Assembly: GCA_963932465.1 (NCBI GenBank)
Contig: OZ010786.1
Span: 537,605,073-537,669,072, forward strand
Origin: Maratus speciosus
Lineage: Eukaryota; Arthropoda; Arachnida; Araneae; Salticidae
DNA: 64,000 nucleotides
Reading direction: 5' to 3'
A model generated the notes under the pieces. The model was not told the DNA's origin. It did no database searches and worked only from the letters and a program-made list of their open reading frames with translations. The position numbers and the translations under genes were made by a program. Shown here piece by piece: positions 1-12,343 of the stretch (positions are counted from its first letter, which is position 1; every line of letters starts with the position of its first letter).

Positions 1-800
1 TAACTTTGACCCCTCTGTTTCTCTTATATGAACTTTGAGATTAAAGTTTAAAATTACTAAAATAATAAATATCGATAAAACAAAGAAACAGCGATAACGT
101 ACTTAAACTAATTAAAAGACAAATAACATCAAATTGCATTAATAAATACAATATGCAAAAACTACTTTTATTCAAAAGCAATAAAATAGTAAAATGTAAG
201 AAACGTATTGTTTCTTCTCTTAACTCCTTTGATAAATGTTAAAAACATTGAAAGGAACAAACTTTTTACAATAAGGAAATGAAAAAATAAATGTTGATTT
301 AAGTATTTTTTTTTTATTTCTTATCTCTTATTTAACCAAAATAAGGGAAAAAACAATTAACCTAATAAATCTTTCACATAGATTTACAAAAATATATTTA
401 AAGTACTTTTATGAAGTGAAATAATTATTCCGCAGGGATTTGTAAAAAGTATTGAAATAAATTATCACTTTTGAATCTTGGGGTTAAAAAAAAAAAAGCC
501 TCGTGTTTGTAATTTATATACTTTTTTTATTATTTTCTTTATTTTGAAATTATTTGCTTGGGGAATATGAGTAACACTTCCATTTTATTGGTTGATGTGC
601 AAAAATACAAGGCATAAAGTATATATATTGCATTAAATAACGGTTTTCCAAAACAATTCATATATTCATTAATATATAATTAGTACTTAAATGATCTTAA
701 AAAACAAATAAACACATGCATAAATAAAATTACAAAAGAAAAATATATAAAATAAGAAAATAATTATAAAAATTTTAAAATTTTAAAATAATAATAAAAA
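1..800. other. AT-rich sequence without recognised features
   Basis: Very AT-rich DNA with short A and T runs. I see no coding pattern, RNA gene or inverted repeat here. Confidence 0.6.
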
Positions 801-2134
801 ACGGTCAAGTGCGAGTATTACTCGTTCTTAGAGGGTTCCGTACAATAAATAAAGCAATTATTAACTGTATTATTAAAAAATCGATGCTAAAAGAATAATA
901 AGACTTTGTAAAAAACTATACAACGTAGGGTTGGCTAAAGCTGTATAAACCAGAAAAGTATGAATGGGTATATCATAAAAGTTCAAATAGATATGAAGCC
1001 CAAATAATATCAAATATTGCTATTCTTATAACACTTTTTTAATGTTATTCTAATGTGCTTATGATGAACTTAATTCGGTACTGACAATAAAAGTAGTGCA
1101 TATTTAAACTTAATTTTTCATTTCATAAAACTAAATTTAGCGTACCTTGTTCAAAGTTTAAACTTGGCTTTGTACTAAGAGCGCTTCGAAAGGAGATAGC
1201 AATGTTTCAACTCCGACTTGATTTGTGTCAGATAGGTTTTTTATAAAATTTTAAAGATACGGCAGGCGTATTAAGGTGTCCACGCAATGCAAACTAGTCG
1301 CGAATCCCATAGTAATTATGTGATTAATTCTAATCGGTCTGTTTTTAACAATTTAAAGTTTATTGTTTTTATACTACTACTGGGCATTGCATTACACAAA
1401 TATATCATTAAAAGTTGTAATTTGGGCTTTAAATGCCGATGGTACATAGAGTATGCCGCTTCTGTCATTATGTGTGTCCAAACTGTCCGTATTTTTAAGA
1501 GTTAATATCTCGGATAATTACTGACGATTTTTTTTGGAAACTCATTATCAACAATGCTTTTATACTTCTGCTACGATAGGTACTCCAGCGCTCCTCAACA
1601 CCTTTGCTGAATGCCTGCAAATCGAAATTTGTGTGTAACGGAAAAATGCGCTTTTCTCAAAAAGCATGTGACCTAGGGTAATCGCTAAAATTTTTTTGCA
1701 AGTTATATATTAAAATCTACTTCCTCTAATTTTTCATAATTTTAGTTTCAATAAATTCGGAAATAGATGGGGGGGGGGGACATATTTTTGCACCACATTT
1801 CCGACGATAACTCTGAAAAAAAAATACCTAAAATTAAAAGAAATGTATTTTTGAGTTCAGCGTTACAAAAGATTTAACACGATACCCCACACAATATACA
1901 AAGAAAAGATTAAATTTCAAGTAACGTTGTCAGCTCCTCTACTTTTTTTAATAAAAATATTTGTAAATGTTTAATAATCTGTAAATATGTGGGTCATTAG
2001 TCTTTCTTACTTCCCCCAATTTGAACTTTCCACGTTGCATAGTTTACGAGTAAGATGGCTGCGACAGACAGACAGACACAGAAGTGATCTTATAATGGTT
2101 GCGTTTTTAATTTTTAAGTGAGGAACCCTAAAAA
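801..2134 (+). mobile_element. Internally deleted arthropod interspersed repeat
   Basis: The left end reads ACGGTCAAGTGCGAGT, then ACTCG and AGGGTTCCGTAC. The right end at about 2064-2134 has a GACAGACAGACAGACAC run, then AGAAGTGATCTTATAA, GGTTGCGTTTTTA and finally GAGGAACCCTAAAAA. From memory, this pair of ends (a guanine-rich 'GGGTTCCGTAC' start, and 'GTGATCCTATAAGGGTTCCGTTTTT' style end) belongs to a repeat common in insect and other arthropod genomes. I cannot name its superfamily safely. The 1.2 kb between the ends has no long reading frame, and the small frames at 1287-1505 and 2007-2258 look like chance. Probably a non-autonomous or deleted copy. The end match is seen; the identity is recall. 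Confidence 0.45.
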
Positions 2135-2881
2135 TTATTATAGGACGGTTGGGTGGGTAGATGTTAGAGTACGGAGGAGGGTGGCGTTGTCTGGATAATA
2201 CGGAATGGTTAATTAAAAAAACTGGGGCATTTGATTTATAACTACGTTGCCAATACACATTTTATAATGGATGTTGATTCGATACTTTTATATGTATAGT
2301 GGTGTAGTTATATTTATATATTTATCAATTCATATTAAATTTATTCATATTCAATAATATTTAATGAAGTTAACGATTAACTTGTATTTAAATTTTTGCC
2401 TACTCCGGACAATGTCTTATTAATTTCTAATAGTACACTATCTTAAATGAGAATAAAATGCATAAAATGCATAATGAGTATATTTGTTATACCAAATGCT
2501 TAGCAGTATGTATTTTAATTTGGTATTTTTCCCCTCTCTATCCTTTTCAATCTTGTTTTATTTTAAAGTTAATTGGTGTTCAATGGTTTATTTCTCGGTT
2601 TTCTGTGTGTGGTAGTCCAAATTCATATTCTTTAGCTAATTTATGGCTAATATGAAGACGAAACCACACATTTTATTTGTGGAACTTAAGGCATTTGGAA
2701 CACGATGATTCTGTCTAAGTTCTACAAATTTCCATCAATCAATTTATGTTATTCAATTTCTGCTGATTTTTACTATGTTTTTGGAATCTATGTTAAGTAT
2801 GTTGGGGGAACTCTATTTTTTAATGTCATTTTATTCATATTTTCACAGTTTTTGTTGGTGGTTGGCAATGCTTATTTAGTG

Positions 2882-2905
2882 GATATATATATATATATAT
2901 ATATA
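2882..2905. repeat. (TA)n microsatellite
   Basis: An uninterrupted TA run that abuts the broken 3' end of the transposase-like pseudogene at 2905-3900. Confidence 0.95.
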
Positions 2906-3900
2906 AGCACCATTAAAGCGAATCATTAAAGTATTCGAAGCCGTAGTGTCACAACAGAGAATCTGGGCTTTATTTTCGAGATTGCAGTCTAAGATCTCAT
3001 TCCAAATAGCCTGCGCATGTTCTTTGCCAGTATAAAGTCTCGACACAGCAATGAGGTGTTTTTTAAGTTCATATGAAATAGCTATAAGCAAGCTTTCTTC
3101 TTTCGATTTTCTAGCACTCAAAGCAGGCAACAGTTTGTCATCTCAATGTAAGATCACTACATCTGGTACCTCGTTTTGGAACTAAATTTTTATGTTTTTC
3201 GAGCGTTCCTTCCGTGTTTCTGTTCGGGTTCTTTGAATTGAAGACATACTTATCGGAAATTTCTCAATGTTAAATCCAAGTGCAGCTCCCCCACCCCAAT
3301 AGAGGCTTCAAGAATAAACACAGAATTTCGCATACTTAATCTTAATTAACACCTGTCTAATGCAGCAGCTAACTTTGGAATAATAAAATATTTCCTTGTT
3401 ACTGATTTACTTGTCCCAAGTTCTGAACTTTCGATCAGTGTTGGGAAATCTTCATCCATATTTTCATTAGAATTGGAAGAGGAATATTCTTGCAATGGTT
3501 CGTATGATGCCGAGGATGTTGAATCGGAACCACATTTGATTCGCCAATTTTCTTCATTCACAACAGTCTGGCCCTTTCCTCTTTTTGGGCCAGTTTTTTA
3601 TTCACTCCACCTAAGTGACCAAGCCCGCTCGGCTCTATTTAGCGCTGCAAGAAAATCCTACCTTCCTCTATTTTCATTATTTGAAATACATCAGATAGTG
3701 CAATGTCGAACAAATTGTCTAAATTAGTTACAAATTCTTGTTGTCGGCGCTTGAATACGTCTTTTAATTTTTTTGCATTAAGTCTTTCCAAACTTGATAC
3801 ATATTAACAAGCTTCCTCACACAACGATTTTGAAGGTATGTCTGCCTTTTCCCAAACGATGATAGCGAGATTTTCACTTTCATTAACAGTTCATATCACT
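2905..3900 (-). pseudogene. Degenerate transposase-like gene, unclassified CCDTTASNT family
   Basis: Reading leftward, successive frames spell one protein. An N-terminal part (about 3900-3640) has NLDNLFDIALSDVFQIMKI. Then come KLAAALDRC (3346-3380), FPISMSSIQRTRTETRKERS (about 3190-3260), VPDVVILH and DDKLLPAL (about 3125-3165), and finally KEHAQAIWNEI and QILCCDTTASNT, ending in RFNGA at the (TA)n. From memory these blocks, in this order, characterise a widespread multicopy arthropod protein family that I take to be transposon-derived, probably with an RNase H fold. Frameshifts and in-frame stops separate the blocks, so it is dead. The C-terminal half is missing beyond the microsatellite. 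A remnant of a second, similar-looking family lies at 53100-54530. Confidence 0.6.
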
Positions 3901-4456
3901 TCTCGAGTATTGCAAAGCAAAACTACGAGAACATGTCCATTAGACGAAAGTTTTGAACCCATTATTTGATGTTCAATGTTCCCTATTAAAAATATCATTT
4001 TTTTTTACAGCTGCACAATTCCACTGCCATGTTCTGTTTACTGATTAAAAAATATAAAAACATTTACTACTAACAAAAGGACTTGGAATTATAAGCATAT
4101 TTGACACATAGACGTACGCTGTTCTGAGTAAACTAGTACTGACACGTTTTACTAGTTGTGCATTGTCACCGTGTCATCACGGATTGCACATTGTCACAAG
4201 CATTCCAAAACCTTTCTGTTTTTATTTTGGTTTACATTTTTCATTTGCAGCTGCTGGTTGCTCCGCTACAGACACGTGTCAGCGTTCGCTCGCTAAGTAC
4301 ACATGTACTGACTGAGAGACGTTTAGATGCAAGTTGGTATGGGTTGCGTGGTTCAAATGACCAGAATCTTTATTCACAATTGTTTTGACATAAAAGACAC
4401 AAAATAAGAGGGTATGCGAAAAAATAAAACGACTTTCATTTATTGGGACACCCTAA

Positions 4457-4458
<2 letters not shown>

Positions 4459-4488
<30 letters not shown>
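4459..4488. repeat. (TA)n microsatellite
   Basis: A TA run just outside the left end of the Tc1-like element. Tc1/mariner elements insert at TA, so the element probably landed in this array. A shorter TATATATATA run lies at its other end (6060-6070). Confidence 0.95.
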
Positions 4489-4493
<5 letters not shown>

Positions 4494-4501
4494 CATATAT
4501 A

Positions 4502-6058
4502 AAGTAACGGTCAAAAGCCGGCCAGCATAAAATTTTTGGTTAATTTGTAAGTATACCCATATGAAGAGCAATGTGAAAGTGATACTTATACGTTTTATTG
4601 ACATAATAGTTAGGAATTTATTTATGGGATAAAAAATAAATATCAATAAATTTAATTGACAATAATAATTGCAAAAGGAAACGCATGTTCTCAAAAGTTT
4701 CCGGCCATCTTGGCAAGTTTGGAAAAAAAATATTATTAATGAAAAATAACAGTGATCAACAACATTTGGAATTAGTATTTTGTATTTATACATTTACCAA
4801 TAAGTACTGCGGCGCAGCAATGTGGCATCGATTCAATGAACGGTTGAAGATCGTCTATGGAAATTTTTTTCCACGATTTTTACAATTTTTGGGAAAATGC
4901 TTCTGAATTAGAATATTATAATTCACATACGTTTACAAGTTCGTTCCAAAGATTTTCTATTGGATTCAGATCGAGTGAATAGGTTGTCCATTTCAAAAGC
5001 GGAATTTTTTTTGTGAAAGCCCCTGCTTGGCGAGCTTGCATGTATGCTTTGGGTCGTTATCACGCTGAAACAAATAATTGCGACCACAATTTGTCCTCCA
5101 ATAAGGCAGCCAATGATCTTGCAAGATATTCTTATGCATTGCACCATTCATCTTGCCGCGGATTTCAATTAACGGACCAACACATTTTTCAGAAATTGCT
5201 CCCCACAGCATAACGCGTAGTCCTCCATACTTGATTGTAGGAATAACATATCTCAAATTTTATCTTTTGTTTTGGGGTCGTCGGATATGGTGTCTGCCAT
5301 CACTCCCAAAAGATTGAACGTCGATTCATCGGAAAATATTACTTTTTTCTAGTTTTCACTTAACCAGTCTTTGTATTCCTTGGCAAACGCCACTCGGGCG
5401 CTCAGATTTTCTTTTTCTTATGAAAGGTTTTTTAACACCGACTCTTCCATAAATTTCTACGTCACGTAAGAGTTTTGACCCGGTAGACCGACTTATTTAA
5501 GCAATATTTTAACACGGTAAATCGCAGGGAATTGCAGCTGTATTAATATGCGAGACATCAACTGTTTTTTTCTTCATAATTCTGGTCACAGGAATAATCA
5601 TTTTTTGGAGTCATCCGCAAGTCCCAAAGGCCATGGCTATCTTTATATTTTTTCAAGAAATCCGAATTTTCCGATCGATAATTTTGCCGCAATCTCACGG
5701 GAGGATTTGCCCTTTAGAGACAAACAAATCATTCGTTTACTAACAACAACTGTTGAAATTTTCATATTTGAATTTCAACTATGTTATTCACGTCGATTAA
5801 TTAACAAACACGGCCAAAGAAACACTTTACAGATAGCAAAAACTAATGATTCACGAATGACCAGAAACTTTTGCACACGCGAATTTCAGATTCCTCCACT
5901 TAGCGCCAAGTATCTTCAGTATCCAATCAAAATGATCACGTGGTCAAATAAGATTTTCTTATTCTTACTTTTTGGAGCAATTGTCCTTCCCTTTTGCCGA
6001 AACGTTCTGGCAAACGTATCAAAGAAACTAACTGGCCGGAAACATTTGACCGCCACTG
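4502..6058 (-). mobile_element. Tc1-like DNA transposon, both ends present, inactive
   Basis: About 1.56 kb, the usual Tc1 size. The left end reads AAGTAACGGTCAAAAGCCGG, then CCAG. The reverse complement of the right end reads CAGTGGCGGTCAAATG, then TTTCCGGCCAG. These are matching terminal inverted repeats of the classic CAGTGGCGGTCAAAA kind. TA dinucleotides flank both ends (4500-4501 and 6059-6060), as expected for the TA target duplication. The transposase inside runs leftward and is broken. Confidence 0.85.
4772..5765 (-). pseudogene. Tc1-like transposase pseudogene
   Basis: About 994 bp against roughly 340 codons for an intact Tc1 transposase. From the start codon at 5765, an N-terminal helix-turn-helix (ICLSLKGKSSREIAAKLSIG) is followed by a shattered middle. 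The first catalytic Asp sits in FSDESTFN (about 5325-5345). A frameshift and a stop precede RYVIPTIKYGG, then VMLWGAISEKCVGPL, and the second Asp in LFQRDNDPKHT (about 5035-5065). After another shift comes the third acid in LDLNPIENLW (about 4950-4985). The C-terminus, SMPHCCAA to NTKY, ends at a stop at 4772. All three catalytic positions are preserved, but at least three frameshifts or stops interrupt the gene. It moved by cut-and-paste when active. Confidence 0.85.
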
Positions 6059-6099
6059 TATATATATATATTTGTAAATTGAAATTGATTTTTTAAAGT

Positions 6100-6670
6100 T
6101 TTTTAAAGATTATTATTAATTTCTTGGGTGTAAATAGTTTTTCGCGAGTGCAAAAAATATACATGAAATAATATATTAGGAACAAAAGTTTCAGTATTTT
6201 TTTTAAATTATTATATAAAAAAAGTTTAAATGTAAGAAAAAAAAGAAGATATATTCACTTGGTATAGATAATAACTGTTATATGATTATCTTGTCATAAT
6301 ATGGTACATACTTTTACGTCAGAGTTTTTTTGGTTGATTTTTATAACATTGCTAATGAAAACGATGCAAGCTTAATTTGCATCACAGTATTATAATATAT
6401 TGTCATATTTAGTATCCTATAGTTGAGTAAATTTAAAGAAAAAAAACCTGGTTGTCTGAACTGTCACAAAAGTTTTACACAGTTACGTGACAAATGAGAA
6501 TTCAAAATATATAAAAACTTTTGAATTGAAAATTGATGTATATTGATTAACATTAATTTTTCAACAATGATTATATAATTACAATCCTAATATGTTACAC
6601 AGATTGAGAAAAAAAATTGTTGTAAATATTAAGAAGTCACTAATGCGATGCAGAATGAAAAATGCTGGCT
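6100..6670. other. AT-rich spacer
   Basis: AT-rich sequence between the Tc1-like element and the 1.1 kb palindromic-ended element. Nothing recognised. Confidence 0.6.
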
Positions 6671-6675
6671 ACGTA

Positions 6676-7747
6676 CAGTCTTGGAAAAAAAAATAAATAC
6701 CCCTTACTAACTCTGCAAAAAACTATCGTAGAAGACAATTACTGGTATCACACGATTGGTAATAAAGTCTACTTTTAAATGATGTATATAAAATTTGATT
6801 AGGGAGCCATCTACATATTAAATCGAACAATAACTTTGTTTATTCCAATAGCAGTACACAATTCTGACAGCATAAATTAACTCTAAACACTTCAGTTAGC
6901 TTAAAAACAAATTTTTGTGCGATTCGTACGAGACGTTTCCGAGAAATTAATTATTTTAAAAAGAGTGTATTTTAGGGGCTGGATCCAAATTGAAGTTCGG
7001 TACTCGATTCTTGACCCAGAGAGCCCCCTTCTTGTTCAAGTCATCTTAAGCGCCACTAAAGCAGTCATTGAAGAATACTAGATTACAGGATAGCAGAAAA
7101 TTTTCAAAATATCTAGTCACTTCCATCATAGACGGCTCCTTAAACCATCATTTTTCCGTTTTTTAAAGCTTAATTTCAAAACTACTTGGAAGAAAAATGT
7201 GAAATTTTGGATTTCCATAAAGCAGGACTTAATAAATCTAAATCCATCAAAAAATTTTAGATTACAATTCCTAATTTTTTCGAATATTAATTTCATAATT
7301 TAAAATTCATATCATAAAATTATAAAAATTGCAAATTCAATGTATTTGTATTTGGGTATTTTAGTATTATTTCTACACAAATAAATTAGCATATTAGGAT
7401 TATAATTTCAGGAGATATTAAAAAAATATGAAAATGTAATTTAACATTAGAAGCACTAAATTTTGAATGCTTATAATACAAAAACTTATCATTCAAATTT
7501 CTTGAAATTTGGTGCCTAGGCATAGTTTGAACCGCAGACATGAACTATCTTGTTAAAATTGGGTATTGCTATTGAAGAAAAATTATGTTTGGGTTCATTT
7601 TAATATGTATATGCCCCCATTAGCAAATTTCATATACATAATTTCAAAGTAGACTTTCTTTCCAATCGTTCGGTACCAGTAACGTTTTTCTACAATAATT
7701 TTGTGCAGAGTTAGTAAGGGGTGTTTACTTATTATTTTCCACGACTG
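6676..7747 (+). mobile_element. 1.07 kb TA-flanked element with long inverted ends, copy A
   Basis: The outer ends read ACAGTCTTGGAAAAA on the left and, reverse-complemented, ACAGTCGTGGAAAATAA on the right. Both continue with CCCCTTACTAACTCTGCA and then about 190 bp of diverged inverted repeat, through TACTGGTA, CGATTGG and TATATAAAATTTG. The flanking dinucleotide is TA on both sides (6674-6675 and 7748-7749), pointing to the Tc1/mariner superfamily. No coding frame remains in the centre; the frame at 7595-7801 lies across the right arm. A second copy lies inverted at 26898-28020, and the shared centre (for example TTCGGTACTCGATTCTTG here) shows they are one family. Confidence 0.85.
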
Positions 7748-7754
7748 TACATTT

Positions 7755-10370
7755 ATGTTATCGCTATAACTGTATGCAATGTCCATTACATTTAGAATCA
7801 TAGAATATCGCTTTCACAGCTATTTGGTACGTGATGGTAATAATTTATCGTATTATCGTTATATGTTTTCACAAAACAATCTAAGCATACGCAAGTGTAC
7901 TATATTGTTATAATTGCCCGCAAATACCGGAAATAGCTGAGAAATTAGACTTTTGTATTGAATAAGTGGATTGTGACATCCATCACTGCGACTGTTCGTT
8001 ATAATGGATACTTTCACCACATAACGTTTTGAACCATATATTTAAAAACCTGTATATTTACATATTCCATAATAACATGTAGAAAATTATAAAATGGACA
8101 TACCAGGTATAAAAATATTTAACGAAATGAAGAGTTATATGGTATTCTATATTCCATAATTTTATTTTATAGTATAAACATATTTTATGGATATCAAATA
8201 AAATTTATTTTAATCAACAAACTTAAATAATTATTATATCAAAGATCATCACTCGTTAATGCGATTTTTTTTTTCAATGGACGAATAAAAACCATTTTCC
8301 TAATGAACATCCAGACTTCTAACTGTTTGTAACTGAAATCATTTTCAGAAACGAAATAACGGAAAGTTTTATTAAATTTTGAAAGAATCTATCATATCCA
8401 TGGTATAATTACATTTGTGGGTGTTTCTGTAACGGAATAGTTAATGACTAATGGAGTAAGAAAATGATTAACGAATCATTTAAGAACACTTTGCCAGACC
8501 AAAGAAATAATAAATAAAAGTACGAATGAAGATTTCTTTCTGTGAAAAATATTTTTCTATATAAAAATTTGGAATTTTAGTTAAGCTGGAAGGAACTTAA
8601 AAATATTATAATATTTTAAAACATATTTTTTGTAATTTAAACGTAATGAAATGTAAATTATAACCAATATAGCTAAATTCATTATGAATCCCCCCCTGTG
8701 TATTGAAATCTTTATAGCTCATAAAGTACACGGAAAAAAAGTTTCTAAAAAATAAAACCACAGAAGCAAATTTTAATAATCTTATTTTATATATGAGGCT
8801 TTTAAACGTAAATTATTGATCAGAATAGATTTAATTTTTTAATATAAACGTTATTTATATGCTATTTTTTTTCTTGTAATGTATTTTATCTCTCACGAAC
8901 CTTGATAACCGTATGCTAAAATAGTGTGATACCAACTTCAAAATATAATACATATGTCAAGTGTTATCGGTAATAGAGTTCACACACCTCGGTGAATAGA
9001 ATGCTTGCAATAAAATTGAAATTTGAACCATCATAGTCTGGGCGGTGTGTCCACCGCAAGATTTCATGGTTTTCCTGTTTGAGAAGGATAATTCGAGATA
9101 ATTTCACGTAAAAGGTTCTCCCTGAAGGACTCCTTCCTATTTCATTATGGACAAAATTAGCCAATACTCAACAAAATTCCTCATTTCCAGTAATATCGTC
9201 ATTTTTATAACGTGGCATCTACAAATTCCGAGGATCACTCCAAATGTAATGCATTCAGAAAATCACTCTGCTTTAAGATGCTGTAAGACATATCTATAAA
9301 TCCATTCCTGTGATATTTATTATTCAAATGATTAAATAGATGAAATTGTATAAAGTTTGACATTTTTTTATAAGGAATAATTTATGACAGCGCACTATTT
9401 TTATATTTCCGTATATATTTTACTGACATTAATCATAACTTCTTGATGTATACATGTTGAAAAATATACACTTAAAATCAAACTTTAATAAAAAAAATAA
9501 CCTAACATCATCGATATCATATTTTTAGAACTATTTTATTACTATTCAGAATAAATCTGAGATATGTATTTACGTTATATTTATCTAGAGGCAATGTGTT
9601 CCAGAAAATTGATCAACACAGTATTTTGTATATATCGCAGTTGATTAAACATTTTGGAAATTATTTTTCCGTGACATTTCTAAGCAAATTTCCGAATTCT
9701 TTGCGACCATTTGACCCTAATAAATTGCCAGGACTCTTTACAAACTCTGAATATCCAAGATAGTACAATGTACTAAAATGTAGTTATTTCAAATATTTTC
9801 AGAGAAACAAGTGGATAGATATACATTAAACACAAGTGCTAAGCTTCAACTAATCTTCCGTTATACGTGGTTTAATTTGACTGGTCTCATACATTTCGAA
9901 TCGGAAATTTGCTTTAAGAAATGAAATTAAATAAATTCAAGGCCCAGAAATTAAATAAAGAATCATCAGTTGGATATCCAGTTTCAAAGCTGGGTTAAAC
10001 TGGGTCAAATTAATTCAAAGAAGATGAGTAAAATTTTGGAAGATATGTTTATGTTGTTTTTTCTTTTTTAATTTTTTGTGTTTTTTTGCATTGGTGCTAG
10101 GTATTATGCTTTTTAAATATATTTATTATATCTTTATTATAAATGTTTCATCAAAGTATCTTCGCAAAAAATGAAATGCGCGTAATAAGAAGATTTAAGA
10201 TAAAAATACAACAAAAAATAAAATCATGCGTCGAGCGTAGATTATGAAACGCTTTCCAACACATTAAATGATACTTTAACAAAAACTTCGCCATATAATA
10301 AGGTAAAGAAGATACCTAAAGAAACATTTTACAAAAGTTTTGAAACACATTTGAAAACCAGATTTCAACA
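7755..10370. other. Long AT-rich region without clear genes
   Basis: No repeat boundary or RNA gene recognised. The one weak signal is the 66-codon frame at 8964-9164 (-), described separately. Confidence 0.5.
8964..9164 (-). pseudogene. Possible mariner transposase fragment
   Basis: A 66-codon open frame ending with NFNFIASILFTEVC. Mariner-type transposases have an Asp in ILFTDE preceded by a short Asp/Asn-Phe segment, so this could be the region around the first catalytic acid, with TDE changed to TEV. Neither the flanking DNA nor other frames supply the remaining domains. The resemblance is short and may be chance. Confidence 0.25.
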
Positions 10371-10379
10371 AGCACTTCC

Positions 10380-11510
10380 ATAGCCGGTAAGGTGCTCCAG
10401 TTCTTTTTTTCCACTTATGTATGTGGTCCACAGATTTGTACATAATCTATATAGTACGCTAAAATTTATTTTAGTAAGAAAACTAATAACACGTTTGAAA
10501 TTTATCTTCAGCGATTACTACTAATAGACAGAAACTTACTTCAATTACTTGATACAGCCCTTTATATTACCTACTCCACATATTAGCTGAAATTTAATTT
10601 ATACAAAAATGCTTAAACCTACTGAAATCACAACTTCAGGAGTTACTATCCATAGGCAGACATGCATCCAGTTACTTGTATCGCCCTGTATATTATTTTA
10701 TTTATATGCTACAATAATCTCTTAGCATACTGAATGGCCCATTCACAGTAGCACATACGAATTCTTTTGTGTAGGTCTGTATATGGTCTATAGAATTTAG
10801 GTATTCCACATAGTACCCAAATACTTAGTTAGGTTGTAATTTTTGTTTTCCAAAACAGTTATTTGCGGCTTAAACTTTTAGTTGTTAAACGTAAAAACGC
10901 CTATTGAACCGAAAATTCAATTTAAGTAATCATACCTAATATACAACAATTCGGATATGCTATTCTATCCGAAATATTTTATGTGTTCGTAAATGACTAA
11001 TAAAAGCAATGTACGTCACATTCTACTGTAAACCTCTCCTAGTGTACTTCAGTAATTCATATGAAGTTCATCATATTTGAAGTGGTGAAAATAATTGAGA
11101 TACTCTGCGATCGGTTTTTCCCGTAGACCATTACGAAACCGATCTCTTCTGTTTGACCCTGTAAATGAATAATAAATATTTTGCATTCCAACATTTTACA
11201 ACTGTCATGTATTAGTGCACCTCAGGAATTCATATGAATTTCTTTACGTTTCTGACAATGTAACACCATTGAAATACGCCGCAAACGTTTTTTCTTCATT
11301 CATAATAGTATAACGGAATATGTTTGAATTTTCCTGTATGTGTACTGTAAGTGCTACACATAAAATGTTCTATAATAACCATTTTTAGTGCACCTTAATA
11401 AAGTAATTAAACCTCCAGCACGGTATGTTTACAGCATTTATGCATATACACACATGTAATGATATCCCCCATAGACCTTAAAGTAACGGAATCGTTTTGA
11501 GTGGCATTGT
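10380..11510 (-). repeat. Diverged tandem array, TTACAGGG family, inverted orientation
   Basis: Read on the minus strand, the region holds repeated blocks starting with ACAGGG or a variant and followed by a CAnACAGAAGA-like stretch. Examples are TTTACAGGGTCAAACAGAAG at about 11150-11170, ATACAGACCTACACAAAAGA at about 10765-10785, and TATACAGGGCGATACAAG at about 10675-10695. Between them recur ATGAACTTCATATGAATTAC-like segments near 11050 and 11230. Spacing is irregular, roughly 100-200 bp. The same unit occurs singly at 17761 and in an array at 60985-61890. Confidence 0.55.
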
Positions 11511-11519
11511 ATATGAACT

Positions 11520-12085
11520 AGGTTCACATTTCGTTCAATACCGAACATGCCATGGTGAATCCCAATAACGTATATCAATTACGTGACAATCCGGCTATAT
11601 TTACGCGAGTTACAGCACGGACGGACATACGGTCAGATCAATCCCATTCATGAACACTTACCGCCTATTTCGGAAAGTGATAAAAATAAAGCTCTCAATC
11701 ATTCAGTGCGCGTTAAACGCCTGAACGCGTTGTACACTGTAATGTATGGTATACTAAATTTCAACTAAAAGCTTTCTGATGTAACATTAAGACACTATAC
11801 GGTAATTCTTCCACAAACATATAATTAAACTAAAAATTCCTAGGATTTTGAAATACTGCGGCTTTTTAAAGGGAGAATTTATTTTGGTAACAGGAAAACT
11901 AAACTCAAAATACCTACGATTTTATATGAGAATTGTAAAAAAATTATTTTGCATAATATTTATTTGTACTCTAAGAATGTGTACAAGTATCATAATTAAA
12001 TTCCTCTACTTTCATTATTACTCAGAAAAATTTTAACTTTATATGTCATCCTCAACTTTTTTTTCTTATCCTTTTTTACTCTTTC
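11520..12085. other. AT-rich spacer with chance frames
   Basis: Frames at 11583-11768 and 11848-12036 show no family resemblance and no supporting structure. Nothing else recognised. Confidence 0.5.
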
Positions 12086-12343
12086 TCATGCACTGCAAAT
12101 AGAAGCGTCTTAAATTTAGACACATATGTGACTGAAAAAGAATTTTAGACACTTAAGTGTCTTAATCTGAAGATTAAGACACTATAGATGTCTTAATTTA
12201 AGATACATAAGCGTCTTACTATGACCATGGTGTAAACGAACTGAGAATAATGTCTAAAATATCCGCAAACGTTTTATTTTAAGACACTTCATTGCTTTAA
12301 ACGTGTCTTAATTTAAGACGTTTTGATTCTTCTGACGCAATAA

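Noticed and set aside
4420..4455. TTTATTGGGACACCCTAAT as a mariner terminus
   Set aside because: It looks like a mariner-type end, but I found no partner end or transposase in the right place to support an element.
5548..6096. 182-codon open frame on the plus strand
   Set aside because: It lies antisense to the N-terminal half of the Tc1-like transposase and its terminal repeat, and resembles no protein family.
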